Below are positions 18,164-26,879 of a DNA stretch of 57,831 nt, in pieces; position 1 is the first letter of the stretch, and every line of letters starts with the position of its first letter. The position numbers and the translations under genes were made by a program. The DNA lies in the NCBI GenBank assembly GCA_012837885.1, contig DUQI01000095.1, forward strand, positions 1 through 57,831, in the 5' to 3' direction. Below the pieces are notes generated by a model that made no database searches, was not told the origin of the DNA, and worked only from the letters and a program-made list of their open reading frames with translations. The DNA is from Fastidiosipila sp. (lineage in GTDB: Bacteria > Bacillota > Clostridia > Saccharofermentanales > DTU023).

Positions 18164-19237
18164 ATGAAAAAGCACGAAGAGCGATTGACCGAAGCGATAC
18201 TCACATTACTTTCCACCTGGAGATTTCGAGCCTTGCCGTTTCGCGAAAACCGGACACCATACCGTGTATTGGTCGCGGAATTCATGCTCCAACAGACGCA
18301 GACGACGACGATGCAATCGTATTTCGATCGTTTCATGAAAAAGTGGCCAACCGTGGAGGCACTCGCCAACGCGAAAGAAGAAGATGTCTACCACGCATTC
18401 TCCGGTCTCGGCTATTACCGACGTGCAGGCTTCTTACACCGCACCGCCAAACAGATCGTCGCTGAGTACGATGCCGTCGTGCCAGCCAGCGTCGACAAAC
18501 TGCTCACGCTACCCGGCATCGGACCGTACACGGCCAGTGCGATCGCGTCGATCGCTTTCGCCATCCCCGTCGCAGCTGTCGACGGCAATATCGTCCGTGT
18601 CCTCTCGAGACTTCTCGCAGAACCGTGGCAGCGCAATAACCAGAAAGATCTACGCGAAGTGAAAACAGCGCTGGAGCTCGTTTTACAAAAAGAGGACATT
18701 CATGCAGGTGACGTCAATGAAGCATTGATGGATCTTTCTGCCACCACCTGTAAACCGAAGAATCCTGAATGTTCGCTCTGTCCGATCAAGAGGTACTGTC
18801 TCGCCTACGATACAGACAGTATCAAAAAGTACCCGCGTCCGCCAAAGACAAAGGAGAAAACAAACGTCCACTTAACGTACCTTATCCTGACCGATGCGAC
18901 CGGAGTGTATGTCAGAAGAAGGACGGAATCACTACTTCGAAATACATACGAGTTTATCCGGGTGGAAGAGGATCATGCCGAACTTATCCCTGAACTCGAA
19001 GCTGCAAAAGATGGGGGATCTTTGGTCCACACTTTCTCTCACCGTGTGTGGCATGTACATTTCAAGAAAGCAGATCGGCCTTTCGTAAATGTAGGTGAAA
19101 CGGATCGTCAGCTTCAAGTCGGATCTTTGACGTACCAACACGTCACTTTCGATGAACTTTCGCGCCTTCCGTTCAGCTCACTTTTCAAGAAAAAGATTAA
19201 AGAACTCCTGGACAAGCATGTAAAGCAAAAAGGCTAA
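18164..19237 (+). CDS. mutY: A/G-specific adenine DNA glycosylase
   Basis: A MutY homologue of 357 aa that removes adenine mispaired with 8-oxoguanine. The catalytic Glu is in AEFMLQQTQT, the helix-hairpin-helix in LPGIGPYTASAI and the catalytic Asp in AAVDGNIVRVLSR. The 4Fe-4S ligands follow the C-x6-C-x2-C-x5-C spacing (CKPKNPEC, SLC, PIKRYC). The C-terminal NUDIX-like domain senses 8-oxoG. A GTG one codon upstream (18161) is an alternative start. No clear ribosome binding site is visible, so a very short leader is possible. Confidence 0.93.
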   Translation: MKKHEERLTEAILTLLSTWRFRALPFRENRTPYRVLVAEFMLQQTQTTTMQSYFDRFMKKWPTVEALANAKEEDVYHAFSGLGYYRRAGFLHRTAKQIVAEYDAVVPASVDKLLTLPGIGPYTASAIASIAFAIPVAAVDGNIVRVLSRLLAEPWQRNNQKDLREVKTALELVLQKEDIHAGDVNEALMDLSATTCKPKNPECSLCPIKRYCLAYDTDSIKKYPRPPKTKEKTNVHLTYLILTDATGVYVRRRTESLLRNTYEFIRVEEDHAELIPELEAAKDGGSLVHTFSHRVWHVHFKKADRPFVNVGETDRQLQVGSLTYQHVTFDELSRLPFSSLFKKKIKELLDKHVKQKG

Positions 19238-19242
19238 CAAAG

Positions 19243-19281
19243 AAAAAACCGGAAACAGCTACGAACGTAGTGTTTCCGGTT
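19243..19281 (-). terminator. Terminator of tRNA-Gln, shared with mutY end
   Basis: A long stem pairs ACCGGAAACA with TGTTTCCGGT. On the minus strand it is followed by TTTTTTCTTTG, so it mainly serves the tRNA-Gln transcript. The same hairpin could weakly terminate mutY on the plus strand. Confidence 0.75.
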
Positions 19282-19355
19282 TGGCTGCCGATGAAGGATT
19301 TGAACCCTCACAAACTGAGTCAGAGTCAGGTGTGCTACCATTACACTAATCGGCA
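19282..19355 (-). tRNA. tRNA-Gln (anticodon CTG), CCA encoded
   Basis: On the minus strand the acceptor stem TGCCGAT/ATCGGCA is followed by G and an encoded CCA. The U1-A72 pair is typical for glutamine. The anticodon loop CTCTGAC reads CTG. D-arm GTGTAATGGTAGCAC and T-loop GGTTCAAATCC are present. The first anticodon-stem pair looks mismatched (C27-T43). Length is 74 nt. Confidence 0.93.
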
Positions 19356-19554
19356 ATGTCTCGCTAATTGGCGAAGGTCAATCTAGCATAAAGCCCCGCT
19401 GAATGCAAGACGTCGCTTTCTTTTTTGAAACGTTCACCTGTCGGCTTTTTTCCACCGTCATGCGAAGCTGACGCGCTTTTTTTCATCTGTTAGACTGTCA
19501 GCGGCCTATGTCAAAGTGACAGTGGACGCTGAAACGAAACAGGCGGATATGACG

Positions 19555-20286
19555 ATGGATAGAAAGACTCAAACGAAAAAAATAGTCACGATGTTCACCC
19601 ACGGGATCGGAGGCGACTTTAAGCAGTTCTCCGAGCTCTTGAACGTCGCATTAACCTACGGTGATATCGAGACCTTCCTTCTACCCGGTCATGGTGGCGC
19701 GTTTCAGAATCTTCTCAAAACGAATGTCGACATCTGGTTAAACGACGTCGAAACGCGGCTTCTAAAACTCGAGAAGATCTACGACGAGATCGTGCTCGTC
19801 GGCCATTCACTCGGCACGTTGCTCTCCATGTATGCCGCCTACAAACATCCGTTTAAGGTGAGAAGACTTCTACTCTGGGCGACGCCATTCGGCGTCACGA
19901 TGCGTAGCTCGCTGACACAGAAGATAAAGTACAAGCGCGAGCAAACGCCGAAGACGGCCGGCATCAGCGCCGCCGATATTCTATCGACCAGCGCACCGAC
20001 CGCACTGCAGGCGCTTCGCATGCTGCCTCGCCTATCCGAGATCGTCACGTTTTCGAAGCGTTGTGAAATCGTCTATCCGACACTTCCCTTCGAGATCGAA
20101 GCCTTTCAAGTCAAGTTCGATGAGTTGGTCGTGCCTGAAAAGAGCATGAAAATACTCAAGAAAAACCCGCGTGCCAACGTCCATCTGTTAACCGAATCGA
20201 GCCATGGTTATCTCGTTTCTCCCGAGATCGATCAGGTGGCAGACACACTCAGCACCATGCTGGAGAAAGCTCTGTCAACTCAATAA
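19555..20286 (+). CDS. Alpha/beta hydrolase, carboxylesterase or lipase-like
   Basis: A serine hydrolase of about 243 aa of the S33/carboxylesterase type. It has an oxyanion HG motif (THGIGGDFKQF), nucleophile elbow GHSLG, a likely acid in FDELVVPEKS and the His in SSHGYLV. It resembles short-chain esterases and monoacylglycerol lipases; the substrate is unknown. I prefer the ATG at 19555 because AGGCGG sits 8 nt before it; the track GTG at 19516 and an ATG at 19549 are alternatives. Its 3' end overlaps the convergent ABC-F gene by 7 bp. Confidence 0.8.
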   Translation: MDRKTQTKKIVTMFTHGIGGDFKQFSELLNVALTYGDIETFLLPGHGGAFQNLLKTNVDIWLNDVETRLLKLEKIYDEIVLVGHSLGTLLSMYAAYKHPFKVRRLLLWATPFGVTMRSSLTQKIKYKREQTPKTAGISAADILSTSAPTALQALRMLPRLSEIVTFSKRCEIVYPTLPFEIEAFQVKFDELVVPEKSMKILKKNPRANVHLLTESSHGYLVSPEIDQVADTLSTMLEKALSTQ

Positions 20287-21830
20287 TCGTAAACCGGGAC
20301 AAGACCATCCGGCATCAATTCATAGACGCGCGTCGCGACTTCTTTTAAATACACTCTGTCGTGCGAGACCGATATGATCGCGCCGTTAAATGCTCTCAGC
20401 ACCTGTCTTACGACGGGAGCCGAAAGTGGTGAGAAATTTCTGGTCGGCTCATCCAGTACCAACACATCGGCTCCTTGCAGCACGAAGCGCAACATGAAGA
20501 GCTTCGCTTTTTGACCTCCTGAAAGATCGGCAATTAGGCGTTGCATCTCACGCTGCTCGAATTTCATGCTGCCCATGAAATCGAGCGCCCGCTGTCTATC
20601 CTCCAGGCGTCCGGAAGGTGCCAGAAACTCGACCGGTGTGAGATGCTCGGGGAGTTCTTCTTCATAATCTTGCGGCATGTAGGAGACATGGAGATCCGGC
20701 TTTTCCAAAAGTGCTTCATGTATTTTCTTTAGAAGCGTCGTTTTACCACTGCCGTTTCGACCGATAAGGCAGATCTTATCTCGTCCGAAAATATCGAGCT
20801 CAATATCTTTTGCCAGTTGTCTTTTGCCTGTCGCAGGATCAAATACATCGAGAGAGGTGAGGCGAGACTCCAAAATCCGCTTATCTTCATGATGCCCGAT
20901 CTTCGGATCGGCAAAGAGAATCACGGCTTCTTCTCTATTCGGTTTCTTCGTCCGGTTTTCGTATTCTTTGTCCAATCGCTTCTCGAGTGATTTCACGGCG
21001 TGCATTTTCTTTTTCAACAATCTGCCGCCTGCCGGATTGCCGCGTGAAATCGTCTCTTGCTCGTGCTCGACTCTCTGTTCAATCCGGCGGTATCGTTCCA
21101 TGCGCGCCTGATGCGCTCTATGATCAGCTGCAGCGAGCATGCTCTGGCGCTCGAATTCGTCACGCTTGGTCGTCAAGTATTCATCGAGTCCTACTCTGGC
21201 CAACGTCCAGACCGGCGTCTTCCGGCGATGGATCTGCTCCAGATGCAAGATGCCGTTCGCCGCATGACGGATCAACGTCTCATCATGTGAGACAAACAAG
21301 ATAGGACGTTTATCTTCCTTGATAAACTGCTCGAGCCCGTAAAGCGTTTCAAGATCGAGATCATTCGACGGTTCGTCGAGCAAGAGAACGGCAGGATCGG
21401 TGAGCAACATACGGCAAAGCTGCATCTTTGTTTTCTCACCACCGGAGAGCGTGCCGATCTTTCTATCTTGGTAGAGCTGATCGGGCGACAAACGAAGCAA
21501 CACGGCAACGTCGTTTATCTTTTGCCAATCGGTCGGGTCGATGCGCGGATCCGAAGTGACGTAATCGTAGACGGACATGCCAAGCGCTTCATCAGAGATG
21601 AATTGAGATAAATAACCGACCGGTGCCGCATGGTGCACCGTGCCTTGTACTTCGAGGTAAGCGGGCGGATCGTCAGGGTACGCCAACACCTGAATCAACG
21701 ACGATTTTCCGTTTCCTTCCTCGCCGATGATCGCTATCTTGTCGTCTCTGCCGAGCACAAACGACAATTCATTGATAATAATTCGGAGATCTCTGCGGTG
21801 AGAGATCGTTAACTGATTGACTTGTAACAT
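20280..21830 (-). CDS. ABC-F family ATPase (ribosome-associated)
   Basis: A 516-aa protein with two ATP-binding cassettes and no membrane segments. Cassette 1 has Walker A GEEGNGKSS, signature LSGGEKTKM and Walker B LLLDEPSNDLD. Cassette 2 has GRNGSGKTT, LSGGQKAK and the divergent LDEPTRNFSPLS. The linker near residues 225-300 is highly charged and helical, as expected for the element that reaches the ribosomal E or P site. It may be a translation factor or an antibiotic-protection protein; sequence alone does not decide. Its leader holds a short ORF, hinting at translational attenuation. Confidence 0.87.
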   Translation of the reverse strand: MLQVNQLTISHRRDLRIIINELSFVLGRDDKIAIIGEEGNGKSSLIQVLAYPDDPPAYLEVQGTVHHAAPVGYLSQFISDEALGMSVYDYVTSDPRIDPTDWQKINDVAVLLRLSPDQLYQDRKIGTLSGGEKTKMQLCRMLLTDPAVLLLDEPSNDLDLETLYGLEQFIKEDKRPILFVSHDETLIRHAANGILHLEQIHRRKTPVWTLARVGLDEYLTTKRDEFERQSMLAAADHRAHQARMERYRRIEQRVEHEQETISRGNPAGGRLLKKKMHAVKSLEKRLDKEYENRTKKPNREEAVILFADPKIGHHEDKRILESRLTSLDVFDPATGKRQLAKDIELDIFGRDKICLIGRNGSGKTTLLKKIHEALLEKPDLHVSYMPQDYEEELPEHLTPVEFLAPSGRLEDRQRALDFMGSMKFEQREMQRLIADLSGGQKAKLFMLRFVLQGADVLVLDEPTRNFSPLSAPVVRQVLRAFNGAIISVSHDRVYLKEVATRVYELMPDGLVPVYDY

Positions 21831-21888
21831 CTAAAACTCCTCGAGCATGCGAGACAGCTTTTGCGCCGTCTAATGTGATTCGAATCGC

Positions 21889-21903
21889 TTAGATGTTGTT
21901 CAT
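21889..21903 (-). CDS. Candidate leader mini-ORF (MNNI) upstream of ABC-F gene
   Basis: Within the roughly 95-nt leader of the ABC-F gene, ATGAACAACATCTAA encodes four residues and has AAGGCGG 6 nt upstream. A hairpin (AGACGGC/GCTGTCT) follows between it and the ABC-F ribosome binding site. Such an arrangement is known for antibiotic-inducible ribosome-protection genes. The reading frame is tiny, so chance occurrence is quite possible. Confidence 0.35.
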   Translation of the reverse strand: MNNI

Positions 21904-21930
21904 GTCACACCGCCTTAGTTTGATGCTTTA

Positions 21931-21959
21931 AGTGTAGGAGACGGTACTCCCGGAGTCAA
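21931..21959 (-). promoter_or_regulatory. Promoter of ABC-F gene
   Basis: On the minus strand TTGACT (-35) and TACACT (-10) are 17 bp apart. Transcription should start near 21924, leaving a leader of about 95 nt. Confidence 0.65.
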
Positions 21960-21975
21960 CCGACCGTTCCCAGCT

Positions 21976-22425
21976 TTACGGACAATGATCTTCCATGCCG
22001 GACCATACTTCCACGATGACACCTGCCGGGGACTTCGTACGAATGTAGCGTTGGCTCGAAGATCGGAAGTACACGTGGTGCGGTACCTCACGCTGCTCCA
22101 GTGCCGCTATCGCGTCATCGAGTTGATCGGTGAACCACTGCAGCTTGATGTGAGACAGATCGACTGCTTCGAATGCCGCTTGAAACGAGAATGTAAAACT
22201 GTATGCTTCATCGGTACAGATCGCGTATTCGTCATTCAAGCTCATAAAGCGAAGCCCGAAAGCCTCGGCCCAGAAGCCGACCTCAGCTTCAAAATCTTTC
22301 ACCGGATACTCGACCGTAAAGCGAAGTGGAAAATCCTCCCAGACCTTGAGCGGTATCATCGGCGTCTCGTGTTCCGGTTGTTCTATTAGTTTTCTTCCCC
22401 GTTCACGTAGTGTCTTGTCATCCAT
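21976..22425 (-). CDS. VOC (glyoxalase/dioxygenase fold) protein
   Basis: A 149-aa protein whose core resembles the vicinal oxygen chelate fold: a beta-alpha-beta unit beginning at FTVEYPVKDFEAEVGFWAEAFG and a matching region ending KSPAGVIVEVW. Metal-ligand residues cannot be assigned with certainty. I choose the ATG at 22425, which has GAGGTGA upstream and lies 5 nt after the preceding gene. The track ORF would add 42 residues inside the neighbour. The substrate is unknown; it is co-transcribed with the YcaQ-like gene. Confidence 0.7.
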   Translation of the reverse strand: MDDKTLRERGRKLIEQPEHETPMIPLKVWEDFPLRFTVEYPVKDFEAEVGFWAEAFGLRFMSLNDEYAICTDEAYSFTFSFQAAFEAVDLSHIKLQWFTDQLDDAIAALEQREVPHHVYFRSSSQRYIRTKSPAGVIVEVWSGMEDHCP

Positions 22426-22430
22426 CGCTA

Positions 22431-23615
22431 TCACCTCAGTCGTAAATTTGTATCGACTCGCACCATGCCGTTCATGGTAGCGAGGCGTCCGAGTGCTTTC
22501 AGTATACTTGTCTCCATCGTGCGCGTCAGACGTACGCCTTGTTCCAGCCACAGTCCCCGAGCGCGAAGTGTATCTTTGTCCCGATACGGCTCGATCCTGC
22601 CGACCAGCCGGTCTCCGAACAATACAGGCAGCGTGTAATAGCCATAAATACGTTTGGCTTCCGGTGTGTAGATTTCCCAGCGATAGGAAAAATCAAAGAG
22701 TGCCTCGATAAGGCGGCGATCCCACATGAAGCTATCGAGCGGTGCGATCAACTCGAGCCGCCTCTTCTTTCTCCAAAAGTCATCATTCACGTTTTCGAGC
22801 CAACGCTGATCTTCAGTCGCAGCGAAAAGCGTATGTTTGATCCCTTCGACCTTGATCGGGAAGATCGATTTTGCTTCCAATAATCGCTCGATAGTCGTTT
22901 GAACGACACTAAGGCTGTTTCTCCTGATGCCGAGCCAAGCATCAGACGCTTTATTCCAAAGGAGTCCAACCGCCCGAATGCGCCTCTTAACCATGTCGGC
23001 ATACCAGCTATCGTCAATTTTTCTACGCGGTTTTTCTCTTACCGCTTCAGGCAAGATGCGTTCGGCCAGATCGTAGGTCTTGATGTTTCTTGTCTTATTA
23101 TGGACGAGCACCTCACCGCGATAGTAAAGATGCTCCAAGGCAGCTTTCGCCAGCTTTACCGGCGCACCATACCAGCCATACCATTCGACCTTTTCATTCA
23201 GCTCAAAATCGGTTGGTTTTTTCGGACCGCCAGAAGCCATCTCGGCGAGCACCTTCTTTGCAACCTCGGCCAACAACTCACCCTGCTCACCTTCCGGTAG
23301 CGCATGATCCATGCCGGCTGCCAGCAGGTTCCAGGACTCAACGGGAAAAATCGACATCATCTTGTCGTAGTGATCGATAAGCGCGCGATCGATGTACAGC
23401 AATTCCTGCAACAACGAAGGCGAGTAATCCTTAACACGCGACAGCAAGGTCAAATCGGCCGATCGTCCGCAGACATCGATCGGATCAAATTGAACGGATC
23501 CGGCCTGGCGAATAAACTCCAGAACGCCGCTTTTCCCGATAAAGCGATACGGTCCGGCAAGTCCCTGCTGCAGCAACATGATTCTGGCGGCTTCTTTTTT
23601 TGATAACTCGATCAT
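22431..23615 (-). CDS. YcaQ/AlkX-like winged-helix DNA glycosylase
   Basis: A 394-aa protein of the HTH_42 family. E. coli YcaQ and Streptomyces AlkZ remove alkylated bases and unhook interstrand crosslinks. The conserved Q-phi-D/Q motif is present as VQFDP near residue 41. Other typical segments are YDKMMSIFP, YWY-like WYGWYGAPVKL and LIAPLDSFMWDRRL. The class with QxD resembles YcaQ more than AlkZ. Substrates are inferred from the family. It lies immediately before the VOC gene and 11 nt after thpR, forming a small operon. Confidence 0.82.
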   Translation of the reverse strand: MIELSKKEAARIMLLQQGLAGPYRFIGKSGVLEFIRQAGSVQFDPIDVCGRSADLTLLSRVKDYSPSLLQELLYIDRALIDHYDKMMSIFPVESWNLLAAGMDHALPEGEQGELLAEVAKKVLAEMASGGPKKPTDFELNEKVEWYGWYGAPVKLAKAALEHLYYRGEVLVHNKTRNIKTYDLAERILPEAVREKPRRKIDDSWYADMVKRRIRAVGLLWNKASDAWLGIRRNSLSVVQTTIERLLEAKSIFPIKVEGIKHTLFAATEDQRWLENVNDDFWRKKRRLELIAPLDSFMWDRRLIEALFDFSYRWEIYTPEAKRIYGYYTLPVLFGDRLVGRIEPYRDKDTLRARGLWLEQGVRLTRTMETSILKALGRLATMNGMVRVDTNLRLR

Positions 23616-23626
23616 CTGCTGATCCT

Positions 23627-24178
23627 TCAGCCAACATTCGTAAAGTGTACGGTCTGAAGCGGCGTATAACGCATACCCCGAGGCGTAAATTCACTCAAAA
23701 ACAAGATCAGTTTCTGAACAGGGTATGGTTCAGTCGGTATATGAGGCATCGTGGAAAGATCAAACCGATCCTTATCAACACGCCTGGCGATCGTGGCATG
23801 CGGATGCCACCGCCGCCTTTCGACCGGAAAGCCCACCTGATCGAGGGCGCGGTTCAGACGATCGACATAAGAGGCGAGATCGACACTGGCTTTGAAAGAC
23901 GCGACAAGCGTCGCATCGCGTCCGCCTCGAAAAAAGGTGAAGCGATCGAAAGCCAAATGATAATCTTTCCCCGACTTAGGTTTAAGAGATGACAAAAGCG
24001 CCATCGTCTTTTCTTTCAGAAGACGGTCGACATCGCCGAGAAATCTGAGTGTCAAATGCAAATTCTCACTCTTCACGACTCTCGCCGCAGGCTGACACAC
24101 CTTGGCCGTCCGCACAGCCTGCGCCAAATCAGGACGTATCGCCTCCGGTAAAGCAAAGGCGATAAAGAGTCTTTCCAT
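23627..24178 (-). CDS. thpR: RNA 2',3'-cyclic phosphodiesterase (2H family)
   Basis: A protein of about 183 aa with the two HxT motifs of the 2H phosphoesterases: HLTLRF and HATIAR. The N-terminus MERLFIAFALPE is typical of ThpR/LigT. It opens 2',3'-cyclic phosphates on RNA ends; the physiological role in bacteria is unclear. I choose the ATG at 24178 because it starts the conserved fold; a GTG at 24196 is the track start. Neither has a good Shine-Dalgarno. Confidence 0.85.
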   Translation of the reverse strand: MERLFIAFALPEAIRPDLAQAVRTAKVCQPAARVVKSENLHLTLRFLGDVDRLLKEKTMALLSSLKPKSGKDYHLAFDRFTFFRGGRDATLVASFKASVDLASYVDRLNRALDQVGFPVERRRWHPHATIARRVDKDRFDLSTMPHIPTEPYPVQKLILFLSEFTPRGMRYTPLQTVHFTNVG

Positions 24179-24261
24179 TTTCTGCGGTGTCTTCACATCT
24201 GTATTTTAGCATCCGCCACGCATGCATAATAATACTGGCAAGAAACGGTCACATACGTGAG

Positions 24262-24285
24262 AAAGCGCGGCAGATGCCGCGCTCT
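24262..24285 (-). terminator. Terminator hairpin after baeRF gene
   Basis: A 9-bp stem AGCGCGGCA/TGCCGCGCT follows the baeRF gene on the minus strand, with a short TTTCTC tail. On the plus strand it is followed after some bases by CTTTTTCTTC. The core GCGGCAGATGCCGC recurs near 50639. Confidence 0.55.
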
Positions 24286-24321
24286 CTACTCCAACTTTTT
24301 CTTCTAACTATTGTTAAGTTT

Positions 24322-25404
24322 CTAATAGCGTAAGACGCCTATAACACTCTCTTTTGTGATCTCCGAAGCGTTGGCGAGGACATGAATATCGGCGCCTGTG
24401 GCCGCACCCTGCCGGATCAATTCGTCGAGTTTCGTGTCGCCTGGCTTTCGTTGGCTCAGATCGACGACTAATTCAGAGAGCCTTCCCTCTTTCGCCGCCT
24501 CTTTCAATTTCGCGACGTCCTTTTCCGCTTTACTTGAGGAGATGGCCGCGCCGACACGATTGGCGATACCTTCGACTTCTCGTTTGCGCGAAGGTTCGAG
24601 CGCTTCGACAACGCGAGTATGCTTTTGTTCATCAGACAACGAGTCAAACGGTTGATCGATATATTTATCGAGGTAAAAGTCGCCCTTAATCAGTTGGCGA
24701 TAGGCCGCCAGGTTTTCCGTCGTGCCGGACATTAAGACAGGACGCTTATGCTTTTGGTATTCGGCAGTAAGCGCACGATCCAAGTAGCGAAAGTACTTCT
24801 CTCTATCTTTTTCGACTTCTTCCGGCTTCGCCCGATGTCCGTGATGGCTCGGCTCTAGACCACCGTACGATCCGACATTTTTGCCTGAATCGTGATCGAA
24901 GTCATCGAACAATTCGGGGAAAGCCGTCTTGATATCGTCGGTATTGTAAGGCTTGTGCGCATAGCGGGATACCGTATGGAACTTGACACGATCCTTACTG
25001 AGGTCAACCAGTAGCGCTTCCATGCGGCTTTCAAGATATGCAAACAGCGGCAGCACATGGAAGTCGGCCGCGACGACGCCGAGTGACTCGGGACGATACT
25101 CGAGATGAATGATCTTTAGAAAGTCACCGACCGCGAACACGGCGAGTCCGGACTTCGTACGATTCCAGATCTCAGTCTGCTGATTTTGCAGCGCATAAAG
25201 CGACTTTAACGTATTCTCCCACTGTCTTCTCGGATAATTCGCTTCGAGTTTTCGCTCGACGTCGGCTACAAGATTCTTATAGCGGATCGGGTCACCTTCG
25301 TTATCGGGATGACGTTGATACGTGTGCACATAGATCGAGATGCGCGGCAATGCTTCGGGCGCCTCGTGCTGCAACAAATTCTGGAGAGATTCATTATTAA
25401 TCAT
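24322..25404 (-). CDS. baeRF family protein (bacterial archaeo-eukaryotic release factor-like)
   Basis: A 360-aa soluble protein resembling the bacterial homologues of eRF1/aRF1 domains 2 and 3. The N-terminus ISIYVHTYQRHPDN and a middle region FHVLPLFAYLESRMEALLVDL fit that family. The C-terminal stretch LDELIRQGAATGADIHVLANASEI resembles the L7Ae-like domain 3 of eRF1. The baeRFs are proposed to act on stalled ribosomes or in stress and hibernation; experimental support is limited. It has its own AAGGAT site and appears monocistronic. Confidence 0.72.
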   Translation of the reverse strand: MINNESLQNLLQHEAPEALPRISIYVHTYQRHPDNEGDPIRYKNLVADVERKLEANYPRRQWENTLKSLYALQNQQTEIWNRTKSGLAVFAVGDFLKIIHLEYRPESLGVVAADFHVLPLFAYLESRMEALLVDLSKDRVKFHTVSRYAHKPYNTDDIKTAFPELFDDFDHDSGKNVGSYGGLEPSHHGHRAKPEEVEKDREKYFRYLDRALTAEYQKHKRPVLMSGTTENLAAYRQLIKGDFYLDKYIDQPFDSLSDEQKHTRVVEALEPSRKREVEGIANRVGAAISSSKAEKDVAKLKEAAKEGRLSELVVDLSQRKPGDTKLDELIRQGAATGADIHVLANASEITKESVIGVLRY

Positions 25405-25607
25405 GAAAGATCCTTTCTTTCGACCGTATGATCCACTTCGTGTAACGATCGAACCTGAATTTAACTATTCGTATCGCTTCCATCTTAGCAGTAGATATTT
25501 TCTGCTGTCGAGTTTCGTAACACGATGAATAGAATCTTAAAATGATTAATACGTATGACTATTCTGACAAAGTGCCGGCATCCGAATGTTTCTGAAGATT
25601 ATTGCAA

Positions 25608-26045
25608 CTACTCTTTATTTTGATCGATCAGTTCGAGATTTCGGTGATAGAGATCTTCTCTCAAGGTAAAGCCCATCTTTTCCCAGAATCGGTTTCCCCG
25701 ATCATTTCCGGTGAAGACGACGAGTGCTGCCTTGTTGATGCCTTCTTTACGAAGTGCCTCGACGACCGCACTCACCAGCTTTTCGCCGATGCCTCGTCTC
25801 AGAAATCGTTGATCGACGCAGGTGTGATGAACGAGGGCACGGCGACCGTCATGACCGCAGAGTATGGCCCCGACAATTCCCTGATCTGGATCTTCGGCGA
25901 CAAAGCTGGTCGTAGGGTTTCTTTTTAGGAACTTTTCTATCCCGGCTCTCGAGTCATCGATTCGGCTCAAACCGAGTCCCGGCGTTTTTTGCCACAACTG
26001 AAAAACGGCATCATAGTCAGTCAATTCAAACAATCTAATAATCAA
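25608..26045 (-). CDS. GNAT family N-acetyltransferase
   Basis: A 145-aa GNAT domain protein. The acetyl-CoA binding loop is RRGIGEKL, preceded by the strand ALVHHTCVDQRF, and the C-terminal GNRFWEKMGFTLRED is typical. The start is TTG with GAGG about 8 nt upstream. The acceptor substrate is unknown. It stands alone between the baeRF and MgtC-like genes. Confidence 0.85.
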   Translation of the reverse strand: MIIRLFELTDYDAVFQLWQKTPGLGLSRIDDSRAGIEKFLKRNPTTSFVAEDPDQGIVGAILCGHDGRRALVHHTCVDQRFLRRGIGEKLVSAVVEALRKEGINKAALVVFTGNDRGNRFWEKMGFTLREDLYHRNLELIDQNKE

Positions 26046-26080
26046 GTAAGTACCTCAAGCAAATAAGCAAGCAGAACTCT

Positions 26081-26776
26081 TTACAGTTCCTCAATGTAAT
26101 TCACGCCGGGCGCTTCCCGCAGAATATCGACGAGATTGCCGCAGGAGGTGCGACTTGCGCAGTGGGCATTCAAGATGACATTCAACTCCTGCTCGCCATC
26201 GACTTTCACTTTTTGCACCTGCACATCGGACAGATGGATATCGTGTTTCCGACTGAACTGTACAAATGAACGAAATGCCTGTCCCCTTTCGAGTTCAACA
26301 TAAAGCTCAGCCGTCACGTCCTGACGGATCCGCTCATCGAGCCTTTGCATCACGGTCATGATCAACAAGACGACGATGCCGCCGACGATGGCCATCTCAT
26401 AAAAGCCGATGCCGATTGCCAGACCAAGACAAGCGGCGGTCCAGAGACCGGCGGCCGTCGTAATACCGCGCACATGATAACGCCCCGTATTGATGATCGT
26501 GCCGGCGCCGAGAAAGCCGATACCGCTTATCACTTGAGCGCCCATACGGACGGGATCCGAGATATCGAATACCTGGAACACATACTGATTCGTCATCATC
26601 ACGATCGATGCGCCGAGGCAGACGAGCATATAGGTGCGGAAACCGGCCGGACGCTGCTTTCTGCCACGTTCGATTCCGAGAATACCGCCGATGACAAGGG
26701 ACAGCGCGACTCTGAGCACAATCGACAACAGATTGATGTCACGGATATTTGTGTTAAAAAGCAATTCAGCAATCAT
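26081..26776 (-). CDS. MgtC/SapB family membrane protein
   Basis: A protein of 231 aa with four to five N-terminal membrane segments and a C-terminal cytoplasmic ACT-like domain. The MgtC signature LVIGGILGIERGRKQRPAGFRTYMLV is visible, as are GIGFLGAGTII and RGITTAAGLWTAA. Family members influence magnesium homeostasis and F-type ATPase activity, but the basic function is debated. I choose the ATG at 26776, which has GGAGG 9 nt upstream, rather than the track TTG. Confidence 0.9.
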   Translation of the reverse strand: MIAELLFNTNIRDINLLSIVLRVALSLVIGGILGIERGRKQRPAGFRTYMLVCLGASIVMMTNQYVFQVFDISDPVRMGAQVISGIGFLGAGTIINTGRYHVRGITTAAGLWTAACLGLAIGIGFYEMAIVGGIVVLLIMTVMQRLDERIRQDVTAELYVELERGQAFRSFVQFSRKHDIHLSDVQVQKVKVDGEQELNVILNAHCASRTSCGNLVDILREAPGVNYIEEL

Positions 26777-26879
26777 CAAAAAGACCTCCAACCCCGGCCA
26801 CTAATCGAATGGACTCATAATATATCACGTGGCATGTAAAAGAGGCGCAATGGGAAAGAAACTTCGGACAATCCGTCTT

